From: Myxococcales bacterium
GTDB taxonomy: Bacteria; Myxococcota_A; Polyangia; Polyangiales; Polyangiaceae
NCBI GenBank assembly: GCA_025359105.1
Contig: JANYHK010000074.1
Coordinates: 1 to 64,000 of the forward strand
Reading direction: 5' to 3'
Length of the DNA stretch: 64,000 nt
Within the stretch, counting starts at the first letter, position 1; each line of letters starts with the position of its first letter. Below, piece by piece: positions 11,274 through 20,561 of this stretch. The notes beneath the pieces were generated by a model. That model had not been told where the DNA came from. It ran no database searches and worked only from the letters and a program-made list of their open reading frames with translations. The translations under genes were made by a program, and so were the position numbers.

Positions 11274-11285
11274 CTGAAATTTCAG
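11274..11285. promoter_or_regulatory. Perfect 12-base palindrome upstream of the DUF5916 gene
   Basis: CTGAAATTTCAG, a perfect palindrome in a locally AT-rich patch, lies 37 bases before the start of the minus-strand DUF5916 gene. Its position suits an operator. No cognate regulator is identified, and a single 12-base palindrome can arise by chance. Confidence 0.3.
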
Positions 11286-11334
11286 GCTAGAACGTCCCGC
11301 CAGGGCGTCATGTGTCGAAAGTCACGCCTCGGCG

Positions 11335-12792
11335 TCAGTACCGCCCTTGATCCAGCGGATCGACAGCCTGGGAGCGCGGCCGTACGGTCGCGGAGGGGGC
11401 GGGGCGCGGTGTCGCGGACGCGCTGGCGGGGCTGGCGGGGGGGGCTTGGGAAGCCGGCGGCGCGGGCCCCGAGATCGCCGAAGGGACAGGGAGCGCACTC
11501 GGCGAGGGTGCCGGCGAAGGTGCCACGTCGGTCGCCGGCGGCGGCGGGAGCGTGACCGTGGGCTGCGGTCCGGCGGCGTCGCGCTTGACCGCGGCGCTGT
11601 GCACGAGTGCCGCGGCGACCAGCCCGACGACGAGGGCCCCCACGGCCACCAAGAGGATCGCCCGCGTCGGGTTCGGCTGCCCGGCGGTCGCGGCCGAGAC
11701 CGCCGCGGGAGGTGACGAGTAGGGTCGCGTCGCCAGCGACAGCGGCGTCAACGCGGGCGGCGACGACGACGCGCGCAGGGGCGGCGACGACGCGCGCAGG
11801 GGCGGCGACGAGGACGCGCGCGGCGCAGCGAGCGGCTGCGGCGTGACGACGACGGGCAGCGGCGGCACGAGCCCACCCGCCGACAGCACCGTGTCCATCT
11901 CGCGCGTCGCGAGCATCGCCTCGGCCGCGCGCACCGCGTCGAGCATCGTGCGCGCGTTCGCCCAGCGGCGCGACTTGTCGAACGCGACGGCCCGATCGAT
12001 GAGTTGCGCGACGCTCGGGGGTATCCCGGGGAGCAGCGAGGCGGCGGGCGGGAGCGCCTCGCTCATCGCGAGGAGCAGCTCCTCGTTCACCGTCTCCGCG
12101 TCGCGGAGGCGCCGCGCCGACAGGAGCGTGAGGAGCGTCGCGCCGATCGACCAGACGTCGCTCTGGCCGTCGACCTCCTCCCAGCGACCGCGCGCCTGCT
12201 CGGGCGGCATGAACGCCGGCGTCCCCAGCACCATGCCGCCGAGCGTCCCGCCGGTCGTGCCCCCGGCGGCGTGCTCGCGGAGGCGCGCGATGCCGAAATC
12301 GAGGATCTTCACCGCGCCGTCCTTGGTGACGAAGATGTTCTCCGGCTTGATGTCGCGGTGGACGATCCCGTTGGCGTGCGCGCTCATGAGCACCTCGAGC
12401 GCGAGGCGGGTCACGCGGAGCGCCTCGCCGAGCGGCATGGGGCGATCGCGCACGAGCTGATCGAGCGAGGCTCCTTCGAGCAGCTCCATCACGAGGAACG
12501 CGGAGCCGTCCTCGCTCGTGTCGTCGTCGAGGACGCGGACGGCGCCGGGGTGATCCACCTTGTTGGCCGCGTACCCCTCACGCAAGAAGCGCTGGAGCGT
12601 TTGCGCGTCCACGTTCAACGCCGGGTGCAGCATCTTGATCGCCGCGCGCGATCCGTTGCGATGCGACGCCAGATACACCGTGGCCATTCCCCCGACGCCG
12701 AGGATCTGATCGAGCCGCCACTTGCCGCGGAGGACGGCCCCGAGCCGGGCCTGCGCAGCGGCGCGCAGCTGGGTCCCGATCGAGTCCTCCAT
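11335..12792 (-). CDS. Transmembrane serine/threonine protein kinase
   Basis: A 485-residue Hanks-type kinase. The kinase domain spans about residues 25-285: glycine loop LGVGGMATVY (31-40), Lys53 in AAIKML, catalytic loop HRDIKPEN (145-152), DFG at 165-167, then the APE-equivalent PPEQARG. A Pro/Ser-rich juxtamembrane stretch follows, encoded partly by a 21-base direct duplication near 11771-11815. One membrane helix (about 372-396) leads to a Pro/Ala-rich extracytoplasmic tail. There is no PASTA or other sensor domain, so the ligand is unknown. All catalytic residues are present. It is divergent from the GH31 gene with 41 bases between starts. Confidence 0.95.
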   Translation of the reverse strand: MEDSIGTQLRAAAQARLGAVLRGKWRLDQILGVGGMATVYLASHRNGSRAAIKMLHPALNVDAQTLQRFLREGYAANKVDHPGAVRVLDDDTSEDGSAFLVMELLEGASLDQLVRDRPMPLGEALRVTRLALEVLMSAHANGIVHRDIKPENIFVTKDGAVKILDFGIARLREHAAGGTTGGTLGGMVLGTPAFMPPEQARGRWEEVDGQSDVWSIGATLLTLLSARRLRDAETVNEELLLAMSEALPPAASLLPGIPPSVAQLIDRAVAFDKSRRWANARTMLDAVRAAEAMLATREMDTVLSAGGLVPPLPVVVTPQPLAAPRASSSPPLRASSPPLRASSSPPALTPLSLATRPYSSPPAAVSAATAGQPNPTRAILLVAVGALVVGLVAAALVHSAAVKRDAAGPQPTVTLPPPPATDVAPSPAPSPSALPVPSAISGPAPPASQAPPASPASASATPRPAPSATVRPRSQAVDPLDQGRY

Positions 12793-12833
12793 CTGCGGCA
12801 GGTTACCACCAACCCGTAGTAGGCTGCGCCGCC

Positions 12834-15317
12834 ATGCGGTCGCCGATTTTTCCGTGGGTGCTGGCGTTCCTCACCAGCACGGGCGCCTGCTCGAGCACGG
12901 CGAAGCGAGCGCCGGAGACGGCCACGCTCTTCGACGGGGCCGCCGGCGTCGTGCTGCACGGCGACACCCGTTCGCTCGTCTTCGGGCGGGGCGCCAAGAC
13001 GCTGCTCACCTTCCCCGCCGATGGCCTGTCGCTCGGCGTCGTCGCGGCGGTAGAGGACGGAACGAACTACGATCCGTTCCCCGAAGGCACGCCGCCGTCG
13101 AGCCCCGACGGGCTCCGCTGGCTCGCGCTCGCGGACGCGCACGTCCTCGCGAAGGACGCCGCGAGCTTCACCGCCGACCTCACGTACGACGAGGGCAAGC
13201 ACGCGACGTTGAAGGTCGAGAGCGCCGCCCCCGGCCGCTTCACGCTCACGCTGACGCCGGCGGCGGAGGGGCCGCCCGTTGCGCTCTTCAAGCTCCGGGC
13301 GCGCGCGACGGCGACCGAGGGCTTCTACGGGCTCGGCGAGAGCTTCGACGACGTGAACCAGCGCGGCCACGTCCGCGCGATGCAGCTCGAGCCCGACGGC
13401 GGCCGCACCGAGAGCGGCTACAACGAGGCGCACGTCCCCGTCCCGCTGCTCGTCGGCACACAAGGCTGGGGCCTCTTCGTCGCGACCCGCGCGACCGGAC
13501 TCTTCGACGTCGCGTCGAAGGAGCCCGATCTCGTCGAGGCGACGTTCGGTACCGGCGCGGCCTCGGCGCAAGGCCTCGTCTTCCACCTCTTCTCCGCCGA
13601 GCAGCCGCTCGACGTCACCAAGCACTTCTACGATGTGACGGGCGCGCCCGGGCTTCCCGCACGCTGGGCGCTCGGCCCCTGGCTCTGGCGCGACGAGAAC
13701 CGCGATCAGGCCCAGGTCGAATCGGACGCCAAGACGATGCGCGATCTCGATCTGCCTCACACCGGCATCTGGATCGATCACCCGTACTCCAAGGGCGTCG
13801 AGTCGTTCGACTTCGATCCCAAGAAGTTCACCGACGCCGCCGCCATGGTCGCGAAGGTGCAGGCCCTCGGTTTTCGCATGGCGCTCTGGCACACGCCCTA
13901 CGTCGACGAGAAGGATCCGAGCACCGCCGCGCTCCGCAAGGAGGCCGAGGCCGGCCACTACTTTCCGCCGACGTCGAGCCTGCCGCTCAACAAATGGGGG
14001 AGGCCCGTCGATTTCACGAGCCCCGCGGCGTACGCGTGGTGGCAGAAGCTCGTTCACCGCTACACGGACATGGGCTTCGAGGGCTTCAAGCTCGACTACG
14101 CCGAGGACATCGCCCCCACCGTCGGCACCGGGCGCAACGTCTGGCGCTTCGCCGACGGCAGCGACGAGCGGACGATGCACGCGCTCTACCGCGTCCTTTA
14201 CCACCGGGTGTACGCCGAGACGCTGCCCAGGGACGGCGGCTTCCTCTTGTGCCGCGCGGGCACGTGGGGCGAGGGAAAGAACGGCTGCATCGTGTGGCCG
14301 GGCGATCTCGACTCCTCCTTCGCGAAGCACGGCGACGTCGTCGAGAGCTACGTCGCGGTCGGCGGCCTGCCCGCGTCGCTCGTCGCCGGCCTGTCGCTCG
14401 GGCCGAGCGGCTTTCCGTTCTACGGCGCCGACACGGGCGGCTACCGTCACGCGCCGCCCGACAAAGAGCTCTTCATGCGCTGGTTCGAGCAGACGGCGCT
14501 GTCGACCGTGATGCAAATGGGCAACTCGGCGAGCACCGTCGCGTGGGAGGCCGATCCGAAGACGGGCTTCGACCAGGAGCTCGTGGACGCCTACCGCACG
14601 TACACCCGGCTGCACCTGCGCCTCTTCCCGTACGCGTGGACGCACGCGCAGGCGCTCGCCACGACGGGGCGCCCGATCATGCGCGCGCTGGGCCTCGCCT
14701 ACCCCGCGCTCGGCGTGCACCCCAACGACGAGTACCTGTTCGGCGACGATCTGCTCGTCGCGCCGGTCGTGGCCCGCGGTGTGCGCTCGCGCAGCGTCGT
14801 CTTCCCGCCCGGCGAGTGGCTCGATTGGTGGACGGGCGCCGTGCACAAGGGCGGCGTGACGGAGACGGTCGACGCGCCGCTCGGCACGCTGCCGCTGTAC
14901 TTGCGCCGCGGCGGGATCGTGCCGCTCCTGCGTGCGACGATCGACACGATGTCCCCGACGACGACCCCCGACACCGTCGACTCGTACGCGACGTCACCGG
15001 GCGTGCTCTACCCGCGCGTCGGCGCGGGGGCCGACGGAAGCTTCACGCTTTTCGACGGCGCGCTCGTCGAGACGCGCGCGTCCGGTCGTGAGCAGTGGCT
15101 TCACGTGAAGGGCGGCGCCGAGCTGGCCAGCGGCATGCTCGTCGAGCTCGTGGGCGTCGCCGGGGCGCCGGCAGCCGCCACTCTCGATGGGACGGTCACC
15201 CCGCTGCTCCCCTCGCGCGCCGCGCTCGACGCGGCGACGCAGGGAGTTCTCTACGAGGGGACCTCGGCCTTCGTGAAGCTCCCTGCGGGCGATCATACCG
15301 CCATCTTGACGCAGTGA
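12834..15317 (+). CDS. Glycoside hydrolase family 31 (alpha-glucosidase/alpha-xylosidase) lipoprotein
   Basis: An 827-residue enzyme with a short signal peptide and lipobox (TSTGAC, Cys19), so probably attached to the envelope. The GH31 catalytic barrel follows the usual order: a beta-sandwich N-terminal domain with GFYGLGE, then WIDHPYSKG. The predicted nucleophile is Asp421 in FKLDYAED and the predicted acid/base is Asp491 in WPGDLDSS. The 70-residue spacing matches that in E. coli YicI. HPNDEYLFGDDLLVAPV and a C-terminal beta domain follow. It should release alpha-linked glucose or xylose from oligosaccharides; substrate preference cannot be read from the sequence. Confidence 0.95.
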   Translation: MRSPIFPWVLAFLTSTGACSSTAKRAPETATLFDGAAGVVLHGDTRSLVFGRGAKTLLTFPADGLSLGVVAAVEDGTNYDPFPEGTPPSSPDGLRWLALADAHVLAKDAASFTADLTYDEGKHATLKVESAAPGRFTLTLTPAAEGPPVALFKLRARATATEGFYGLGESFDDVNQRGHVRAMQLEPDGGRTESGYNEAHVPVPLLVGTQGWGLFVATRATGLFDVASKEPDLVEATFGTGAASAQGLVFHLFSAEQPLDVTKHFYDVTGAPGLPARWALGPWLWRDENRDQAQVESDAKTMRDLDLPHTGIWIDHPYSKGVESFDFDPKKFTDAAAMVAKVQALGFRMALWHTPYVDEKDPSTAALRKEAEAGHYFPPTSSLPLNKWGRPVDFTSPAAYAWWQKLVHRYTDMGFEGFKLDYAEDIAPTVGTGRNVWRFADGSDERTMHALYRVLYHRVYAETLPRDGGFLLCRAGTWGEGKNGCIVWPGDLDSSFAKHGDVVESYVAVGGLPASLVAGLSLGPSGFPFYGADTGGYRHAPPDKELFMRWFEQTALSTVMQMGNSASTVAWEADPKTGFDQELVDAYRTYTRLHLRLFPYAWTHAQALATTGRPIMRALGLAYPALGVHPNDEYLFGDDLLVAPVVARGVRSRSVVFPPGEWLDWWTGAVHKGGVTETVDAPLGTLPLYLRRGGIVPLLRATIDTMSPTTTPDTVDSYATSPGVLYPRVGAGADGSFTLFDGALVETRASGREQWLHVKGGAELASGMLVELVGVAGAPAAATLDGTVTPLLPSRAALDAATQGVLYEGTSAFVKLPAGDHTAILTQ

Positions 15318-15534
15318 TTGACGCACCAGGTCGAGTGCTCCGTCGCCCTTAAAAACGCCGGGGATGGGAAAGTATCGGCGCCTGTCGCCGCGTCTTCGCT
15401 TGCGAGCAAACGCGCCCGCGCCTACCATGCGCTGCGCAATTGTCGCGTGTCACTCGAACGCGGCAGGTTCCAGCGGGCGACGTGGGATCCGTCGTTCAGC
15501 TGATTTTTCTTGGGTTTCGTAGGAGGCAGAGACG

Positions 15535-16653
15535 ATGAAGCTTTCACGCACGGTTACGCTGGTTGGCCTGGGTTTGGTCGCGGTCGGGTACCTCGGAGTC
15601 TCGGCGTGCTCGAGCAGCAGCGGTACGACGGCGACCGGCTCGGTCGGCGCACCGCCCGCCAAGCCCGCCGCCCCGGCGACGACCTCCACGACGGAGCACA
15701 ACTACGCGCTCAACGCGCTCTTGCTCGGCGACACCGATCGCGCGGGCAACCCGAGCACCACCGCGTGGAAGAAGTTTGGCTACAACGTCGACGGCAAGGA
15801 GAGCAGCAAGACGTCGACCGACGTGTGTACGCCCGCCGCCGGCGCCGGCAAAGAAGCGCAGGTCGACGGCGACAACGGCATCGACAACGCGTTTGGCAGC
15901 CGCATCGTCCCGATCATCCAGACCTTCAGCCACGACATCTCGAAGCAGCTCTCGGACTCGATCGCGAAGGGCGGCTTCACGATCATGATCGACACGATCG
16001 GTTTGACCGACGACCCGAAGCAGACGAACACGGGCCTCACCGGCCAGCTGTACGCGGGCGGCAAGCTCGACAACCCGACGTTCACCGTGGCCGACAAGTG
16101 GCCCGTTCGCCCCGAGCTCCTCGCTGACGGCAAGTCGATCGCGAGCGGTTCGAAGGTGAAGTTCAGCGACGCCTTCATCGTCAACGGCACGTGGGTCAAC
16201 GGCGTCGGCAGCGACGTGAAGCTGAGCCTCGGATTCGGCGGCGTCGCCCTCGACCTCACCATCCACAAGGCGACGGTCGCGTTCGATCACGCGGGCGCCA
16301 CGGCGGCCAACGGGACCATCGCCGGCGTCATCGACACCAAGGAGCTCATCGACGGCCTCCGTTCGGTCGCCGGCCGCATCTCCGACTCGCTCTGCTCGGG
16401 CAGCGCGTTCGACAGCATCGCGCAGCAGATCGAGCAGGCGTCCGACATCCTGAGCGACGGGACGAACAAGGCCGGCACGCCGTGCACCGGAATCTCGATC
16501 GGCATCGGCTTCACGGCGAAGGAGATCTCCCCGCCGTCGACCGTCGCCGACCTCGGTACCCCGGCCGCCGACAAGTGCGCCGACGGCGGCACCCCGCCCG
16601 ACGACGCCGGGAAGGACTCTGCCGTTCCGCCGAAGGACGCGGCGGCCGAGTGA
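15535..16653 (+). CDS. Putative lipoprotein of unknown function
   Basis: A 372-residue protein with a lipobox ending at Cys25 (GVSAC) and a Ser/Pro/Ala linker. The mature region is predicted beta-rich and has no domain I recognise. It contains a segment GIDNAFGSRIVPI that recurs in many myxobacterial lipoproteins. The C-terminus is a Gly/Asp/Ala-rich tail. A strong Shine-Dalgarno AGGAGG lies 9-14 bases before the ATG. The 217 bases upstream hold no gene I can support. A strong GC hairpin follows 24 bases after the stop. Confidence 0.85.
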   Translation: MKLSRTVTLVGLGLVAVGYLGVSACSSSSGTTATGSVGAPPAKPAAPATTSTTEHNYALNALLLGDTDRAGNPSTTAWKKFGYNVDGKESSKTSTDVCTPAAGAGKEAQVDGDNGIDNAFGSRIVPIIQTFSHDISKQLSDSIAKGGFTIMIDTIGLTDDPKQTNTGLTGQLYAGGKLDNPTFTVADKWPVRPELLADGKSIASGSKVKFSDAFIVNGTWVNGVGSDVKLSLGFGGVALDLTIHKATVAFDHAGATAANGTIAGVIDTKELIDGLRSVAGRISDSLCSGSAFDSIAQQIEQASDILSDGTNKAGTPCTGISIGIGFTAKEISPPSTVADLGTPAADKCADGGTPPDDAGKDSAVPPKDAAAE

Positions 16654-16676
16654 TCGGCTGACGCCTCCATCTCGTT

Positions 16677-16698
16677 GAGGGCTCCGCGAGGGGCCCTC
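16677..16698 (+). terminator. GC-rich hairpin with GCGA tetraloop
   Basis: A 9-base-pair stem (16677-16685 with 16690-16698, one G-T wobble) closed by GCGA, a GNRA-class tetraloop. It lies 24 bases after the stop of the lipoprotein gene. No T-run follows, so it is either a terminator of the U-poor kind seen in high-GC bacteria or a 3'-end stabiliser. Confidence 0.5.
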
Positions 16699-16795
16699 GG
16701 CGCTTAAGGCGGCCGCGGCGTCTCCGCGCCGTCTTCGTTTCGCGAAAGTGTCTCTTCTGCTCTCGTTTCACTCTCAAAGTCGGTTTGGGGGGTTC

Positions 16796-18763
16796 ATGAC
16801 TCGCGCCGTTCGTCTCACCTGCCTCGCCGCCGCGATCGTAGCGGCGCTCTCGTTCGTCCTCGCGTGCTCGTCCGCGAGCAAGGGCTCCGGCTTCTTCGAC
16901 GGTGACGCCGGCGACGCGGTGGACGGACAGGTGGACGGGGCGGGCGGCGGCCCCGGCGATCAGCCCGACGCGACGCTCGGCGACTTCGACGGCGGCGGCG
17001 GTGGTGGCAAAGGAGACGGGTCGCTGTTCAGCGACGCGAACCCCGACGTCGCGGCCGACGGCTGCGTCCCGGGCGAGGCCGGTCCCCCGCCCTTCCCGCA
17101 GAAGTGCACGGCGGTGACTGCAGACGAGTGCGATACCGCCACCGACACGGCGCTCACCTCCCTCGGGGTGTCCGCCTCGCTCCTGAACGGCGCGAACGGC
17201 AACGGCTACGACGACGACTGCGACGGCCTCGTCGACGAGGGCTGCACCTGCCCCGGCTCCGGCGCGACGAAGGACTGTTACCTCGTGCCGGCGGCGCAGA
17301 TCGATCCGGGGACCAAGGCCGCCGTCGGCTGGTGCGCGACGAACGCCAAGGGCTCGCTCGACTGCGCCGGCAACGAGTTCCCGAAGTGGAGCGGCACGTG
17401 CCGCGGGGCGCAGCCTCCGTATCGCCACGACGTGTGCGCGATCGGCGACTTCAACTGCGACGGGTTGCAGGAGAACAGCGACGTCCAGGACTGCCAGTGC
17501 AAGACCGGCGCGGTCCAGTGCCCGACGGCGGCGGTGACCTACCCGCCCTACCCGGACACGGCCAACCTGCCGCTCCTCGACGGCACGCAGTGGATCACCG
17601 ATCCGGCGAACCGCCCGCTCGGGACGGGCTGGACGTGGACGATCATCGGCGGCGACTGCGACAACGTCCTGCCGAACCCGACGTATGCGCTCTACAACAC
17701 GAAGGTGTCGACCACCGCGAACGCGCGCAAGGGCGTGCGCACGCCAGTGAAGCTCGACAACACGCAGAACCCGCCGCGCTACGTGGCCACCGCCGGACAG
17801 CCGCTCATCGCGCTGCAGGCCGCCAACTACGGCAGCGGCGCTGCGGGCGGGATGATCTACCCGGCGTTTGGCCTGAGCGGCGACTACGTGGTGCAAGGCG
17901 AGTGGGACCTCAAGGGGCAACACTACGTGTGCACGCAGAAGGTCCAGGTTCGCGCGCCGGGCGTCCGCGCCGAGCTGTGCTGGGACGCGGTCAACGACGA
18001 CGACATCGATCTCCACCTCGCGCGGTTGCAAGGCGCGAGCTGCACCAGCGGCAAGCAGGGCTGGGACACGGTCTGCAAGAGCGGCAACACGTACCAGGAC
18101 TGCTGGTACAACGGCATTTCGGGCTGCCGGGACTCGAGCGCCACCGGGCCGGAGTGGGGCTACGCCGACTCCCCCGACGCGGCGTGCTTCGGCTGGTCGT
18201 CACGTCGTTTGGTGACGGGCAAGCAGAAATGCTCGAACCCGCGCCTCGACAAGGACAACGTCAGCTGCACCCCCTCGGAGACCGATCCGACGAGCGGCCT
18301 CTTCTGCGGTCCCGAGAACATCAACCTCGACAACCCGAAGGACGGCGACGCGTTCGTCGTTGGCGTGAACCACTACGGTGGCGGAACCGCGTCCCGCAAC
18401 CACGTGAACGTCTACTGCAACGGCGAACGGGTGCTCTCTGCCGGCTACAACCCGGTGACCGGTCAGAATTTCCCGGTGCTCCGCAACTCCGGCAACGAGA
18501 CCTCGGGCGACTGGTGGACGGTGGCCACCGTCCGCACCCACGTGGGAGCGGCGGGCATCACGTCGTGCGACGTTGCCACCGTCCCGCCGCACCACGCCGA
18601 TCCGACGCGCGACGGCTCGATGTGCGTCGACTCGACCACCAACGTGTCACCGGCGCCGTACCAGTACAACTACGCCAACCACCAGTTCATCGACCACGTG
18701 GCGCTCCAGGGCGGCACGAACGGCGGACAGCCTGCGCTCCCCGCCGGTTGGTGCAAACACTGA
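16796..18763 (+). CDS. Putative lipoprotein with MopE-like metal-binding motif
   Basis: A 655-residue protein whose lipobox ends at Cys24 (FVLAC). An Asp/Gly-rich low-complexity linker spans about residues 33-85. Residues about 134-150 carry NGNGYDDDCDGLVDEGC, which matches the short MopE-type putative metal-binding motif (NGxDDDCDGxxDEGC) frequent in myxobacterial surface proteins. The rest is Cys-rich with many short aromatic motifs and no recognised enzyme domain. The ATG at 16796 is preferred to an upstream in-frame GTG-like start at 16748 because it gives a proper signal peptide. Probable surface protein of unknown role. Confidence 0.85.
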   Translation: MTRAVRLTCLAAAIVAALSFVLACSSASKGSGFFDGDAGDAVDGQVDGAGGGPGDQPDATLGDFDGGGGGGKGDGSLFSDANPDVAADGCVPGEAGPPPFPQKCTAVTADECDTATDTALTSLGVSASLLNGANGNGYDDDCDGLVDEGCTCPGSGATKDCYLVPAAQIDPGTKAAVGWCATNAKGSLDCAGNEFPKWSGTCRGAQPPYRHDVCAIGDFNCDGLQENSDVQDCQCKTGAVQCPTAAVTYPPYPDTANLPLLDGTQWITDPANRPLGTGWTWTIIGGDCDNVLPNPTYALYNTKVSTTANARKGVRTPVKLDNTQNPPRYVATAGQPLIALQAANYGSGAAGGMIYPAFGLSGDYVVQGEWDLKGQHYVCTQKVQVRAPGVRAELCWDAVNDDDIDLHLARLQGASCTSGKQGWDTVCKSGNTYQDCWYNGISGCRDSSATGPEWGYADSPDAACFGWSSRRLVTGKQKCSNPRLDKDNVSCTPSETDPTSGLFCGPENINLDNPKDGDAFVVGVNHYGGGTASRNHVNVYCNGERVLSAGYNPVTGQNFPVLRNSGNETSGDWWTVATVRTHVGAAGITSCDVATVPPHHADPTRDGSMCVDSTTNVSPAPYQYNYANHQFIDHVALQGGTNGGQPALPAGWCKH

Positions 18764-18787
18764 TTCCCGGTTCGACCCGCGCAAGCC

Positions 18788-19309
18788 TTACGCGGTCGCG
18801 CTGACTTTGCGCGGCAGCAGAAGCTCCTGACGGAGGCGCGCGGCGACATCCTCGACGAACCGGTGCACGGACGCCTCGGCGATCCGGTGGCCTACGAGCG
18901 CGTCGACCGCGTCGCCTAGCAGGCCTCCGGGCGGCTCGTAGCGGCCGTGAAAGTCGATCTGCGTCTCGTCCTTCGACAGCGGGTACACGGACAGCTCCGC
19001 CTCCATCGTCGGGAAGAAGGCCGACGCCTGCGCGGCGCGCCACTCAATCGCAAGTCGTGTGCGGGGCACGTGAATCCCTGGCGCGTTCGGCTCCTCTACG
19101 ACCGAACGCACGACGACGACCGCGTCCGTGCCGAGGTCGACGCTCCCGACGCGGACGCGCAGGCTCGTCACGAGGCCCTTGGCGCGGGTGGCCGCTTCGG
19201 TGGTCGCGCGCTGGAAAAACCCAAGCGGATCGCGGCACAACACGCCACGGACCTCCTCGTATGGGTGGGTGACGTACTCGTAGCAGCGGATGACGTGGGG
19301 TTCGCTCAT
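18788..19309 (-). CDS. Conserved hypothetical protein, possibly SRPBCC-like
   Basis: A 173-residue soluble protein without signal peptide. Alternating beta strands end in a long C-terminal helix (ASVHRFVEDVAARLRQEL), which resembles the layout of SRPBCC/START-type ligand-binding proteins. I cannot name a family from sequence alone. The ATG at 19309 is chosen because the 14 upstream in-frame codons are low-complexity. It is convergent with the preceding lipoprotein gene, with 24 bases between stops. Confidence 0.75.
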   Translation of the reverse strand: MSEPHVIRCYEYVTHPYEEVRGVLCRDPLGFFQRATTEAATRAKGLVTSLRVRVGSVDLGTDAVVVVRSVVEEPNAPGIHVPRTRLAIEWRAAQASAFFPTMEAELSVYPLSKDETQIDFHGRYEPPGGLLGDAVDALVGHRIAEASVHRFVEDVAARLRQELLLPRKVSATA

Positions 19310-19367
19310 TGGCCGGCCTCCACCCGCTACCAAGCATCTCCCGTGCCCCATCGCGCAAACGCTGCGA

Positions 19368-19799
19368 CTACCGCCCGGACGCAGCGGGTGGGACGGGGGC
19401 GCCCGGCGCGCTTGCGGGAGGCGCGGCGCCGGCGGGCCCGGTGTAGGGCGTGCAGGTGTAGACCATCTGCGCCTTGTGCTCGCCGGTGCGGTTGCTCCGC
19501 GTCGCGACCGACTCGCTCACGCACTTGAGACGGAGCGCCGTGCCGCACGCCTGCACGTCGTAGATGTCTGCGGCAACGTCGGGCCGCCGCGTCAACGTCG
19601 TCTGCGGCCGTGGGCACTTGGTATCGTTGAACGCCCGTGTGTACGCGGCGTCCTGGCGCAGGGTCTCGTCGTCCTCGTAGACCTTGTCTTTGTGGTAGGT
19701 GGGGTCCTCGATCTTGAGCTCCTTGCACGCGAGCGGTGCGGCGGCCGCGGCGAAGGTCAGCGTGACGACGGCGACGGTGACAGCGACGGTGCGTTGCAT
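19368..19799 (-). CDS. Small putative lipoprotein
   Basis: A 143-residue protein. A hydrophobic signal region ends in APLAC (Cys25). A charged stretch KELKIEDPTYHKDKVYEDDE follows, then a Cys-containing domain and a Pro/Ala-rich tail. The gene is easy to miss because the same frame stays open far upstream, antisense to coaE. The start at 19799 is supported by the signal peptide and by the stop at 19368. Function unknown. It is divergent from coaE, with 45 bases between starts. Confidence 0.75.
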   Translation of the reverse strand: MQRTVAVTVAVVTLTFAAAAAPLACKELKIEDPTYHKDKVYEDDETLRQDAAYTRAFNDTKCPRPQTTLTRRPDVAADIYDVQACGTALRLKCVSESVATRSNRTGEHKAQMVYTCTPYTGPAGAAPPASAPGAPVPPAASGR

Positions 19800-19844
19800 C
19801 CGGCGGGAGTACCACGCTCCGGACCGCCTGTGTATGCTCGCGCC

Positions 19845-20468
19845 GTGCACCTCTTCGGCCTCACCGGCGGCATCGCGTCGGGCAAGAGCGCGGTCGGCGC
19901 GAGGTTCCGCGAGCGCGGGCTCCCGGTCATCGACGCCGACACCCTCGCGCGCGACGTGGTCGCGGCGGGGACACCGGGTCTGGCCGAGGTCGTGCAGGCG
20001 TTCGGCGACGGGGTGCTCCTGCCGGACGGCGGCCTCGATCGCAAGGCCGTCGCGGCGATCGTCTTCGGGGACGACACCAAGCGCAAGCAGCTCAATGCCA
20101 TCCTGCACCCGCGCATCACCGCGCTGACGCTCGTGCGCGCCGAGGAGCTCCGCCAGAAGGGCGAGCCCCTCGCCTGCTACGAGGCCGCGCTCCTGGTCGA
20201 GAACGGCGTGGCCGACGCGTTCCGCCCGCTCGTCGTGGTGAGCGCGCCGGAGGAGGTCCAGGTCGCCCGGGCCGCCGCGCGTGACCACGCCACCCCCGAC
20301 GAGGCCCGCGCGCGCATCCGCGCGCAGATGCCGCTCGAGCAGAAGGTGAAGCTCGCCGACCTGGTCATCGAGAACACCGGGACGCTGGACGAGCTGCGCG
20401 CCGCCGCCGATCGCGCGCTGGACGCGGTCTGCGCGCGCGTCGGCGTCGCCCCGTCGCTCTACCCGTAG
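19845..20468 (+). CDS. coaE: Dephospho-CoA kinase
   Basis: Last step of coenzyme A synthesis: ATP-dependent phosphorylation of the 3'-OH of dephospho-CoA. The 207-residue length is typical. P-loop GGIASGKS is at the N-terminus, then VIDADTLARDV (substrate contact), HPRI, and the lid region RDHATPDEARARI. The start is a GTG at 19845, giving the family-typical beginning HLFGLTGG; an alternative GTG at 19830 adds five residues. An ATG at 19834 is out of frame. Confidence 0.96.
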   Translation: MHLFGLTGGIASGKSAVGARFRERGLPVIDADTLARDVVAAGTPGLAEVVQAFGDGVLLPDGGLDRKAVAAIVFGDDTKRKQLNAILHPRITALTLVRAEELRQKGEPLACYEAALLVENGVADAFRPLVVVSAPEEVQVARAAARDHATPDEARARIRAQMPLEQKVKLADLVIENTGTLDELRAAADRALDAVCARVGVAPSLYP

Positions 20469-20536
20469 TGGCCGGCCCCGCCCGCGGTCAGCCCGTGTAG
20501 GACACAGTACCACCTGCCTCAAGTGACCGATAGCAT

Positions 20537-20552
20537 GGGCATGGTGTAAGCT
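20537..20552 (+). promoter_or_regulatory. Possible sigma-54 (-24/-12) promoter
   Basis: GGGCATGGTGTAAGCT keeps the essential GG-N10-GC spacing of sigma54 promoters, and 8 of the 11 specified positions of the wider consensus TGGCACG-N4-TTGCW appear to fit. If used, transcription would start near 20563, just after the first ATG of the activator gene. The working start would then have to be the in-frame ATG at 20631. Confidence 0.3.
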
Positions 20553-20561
20553 TCGCACCAG

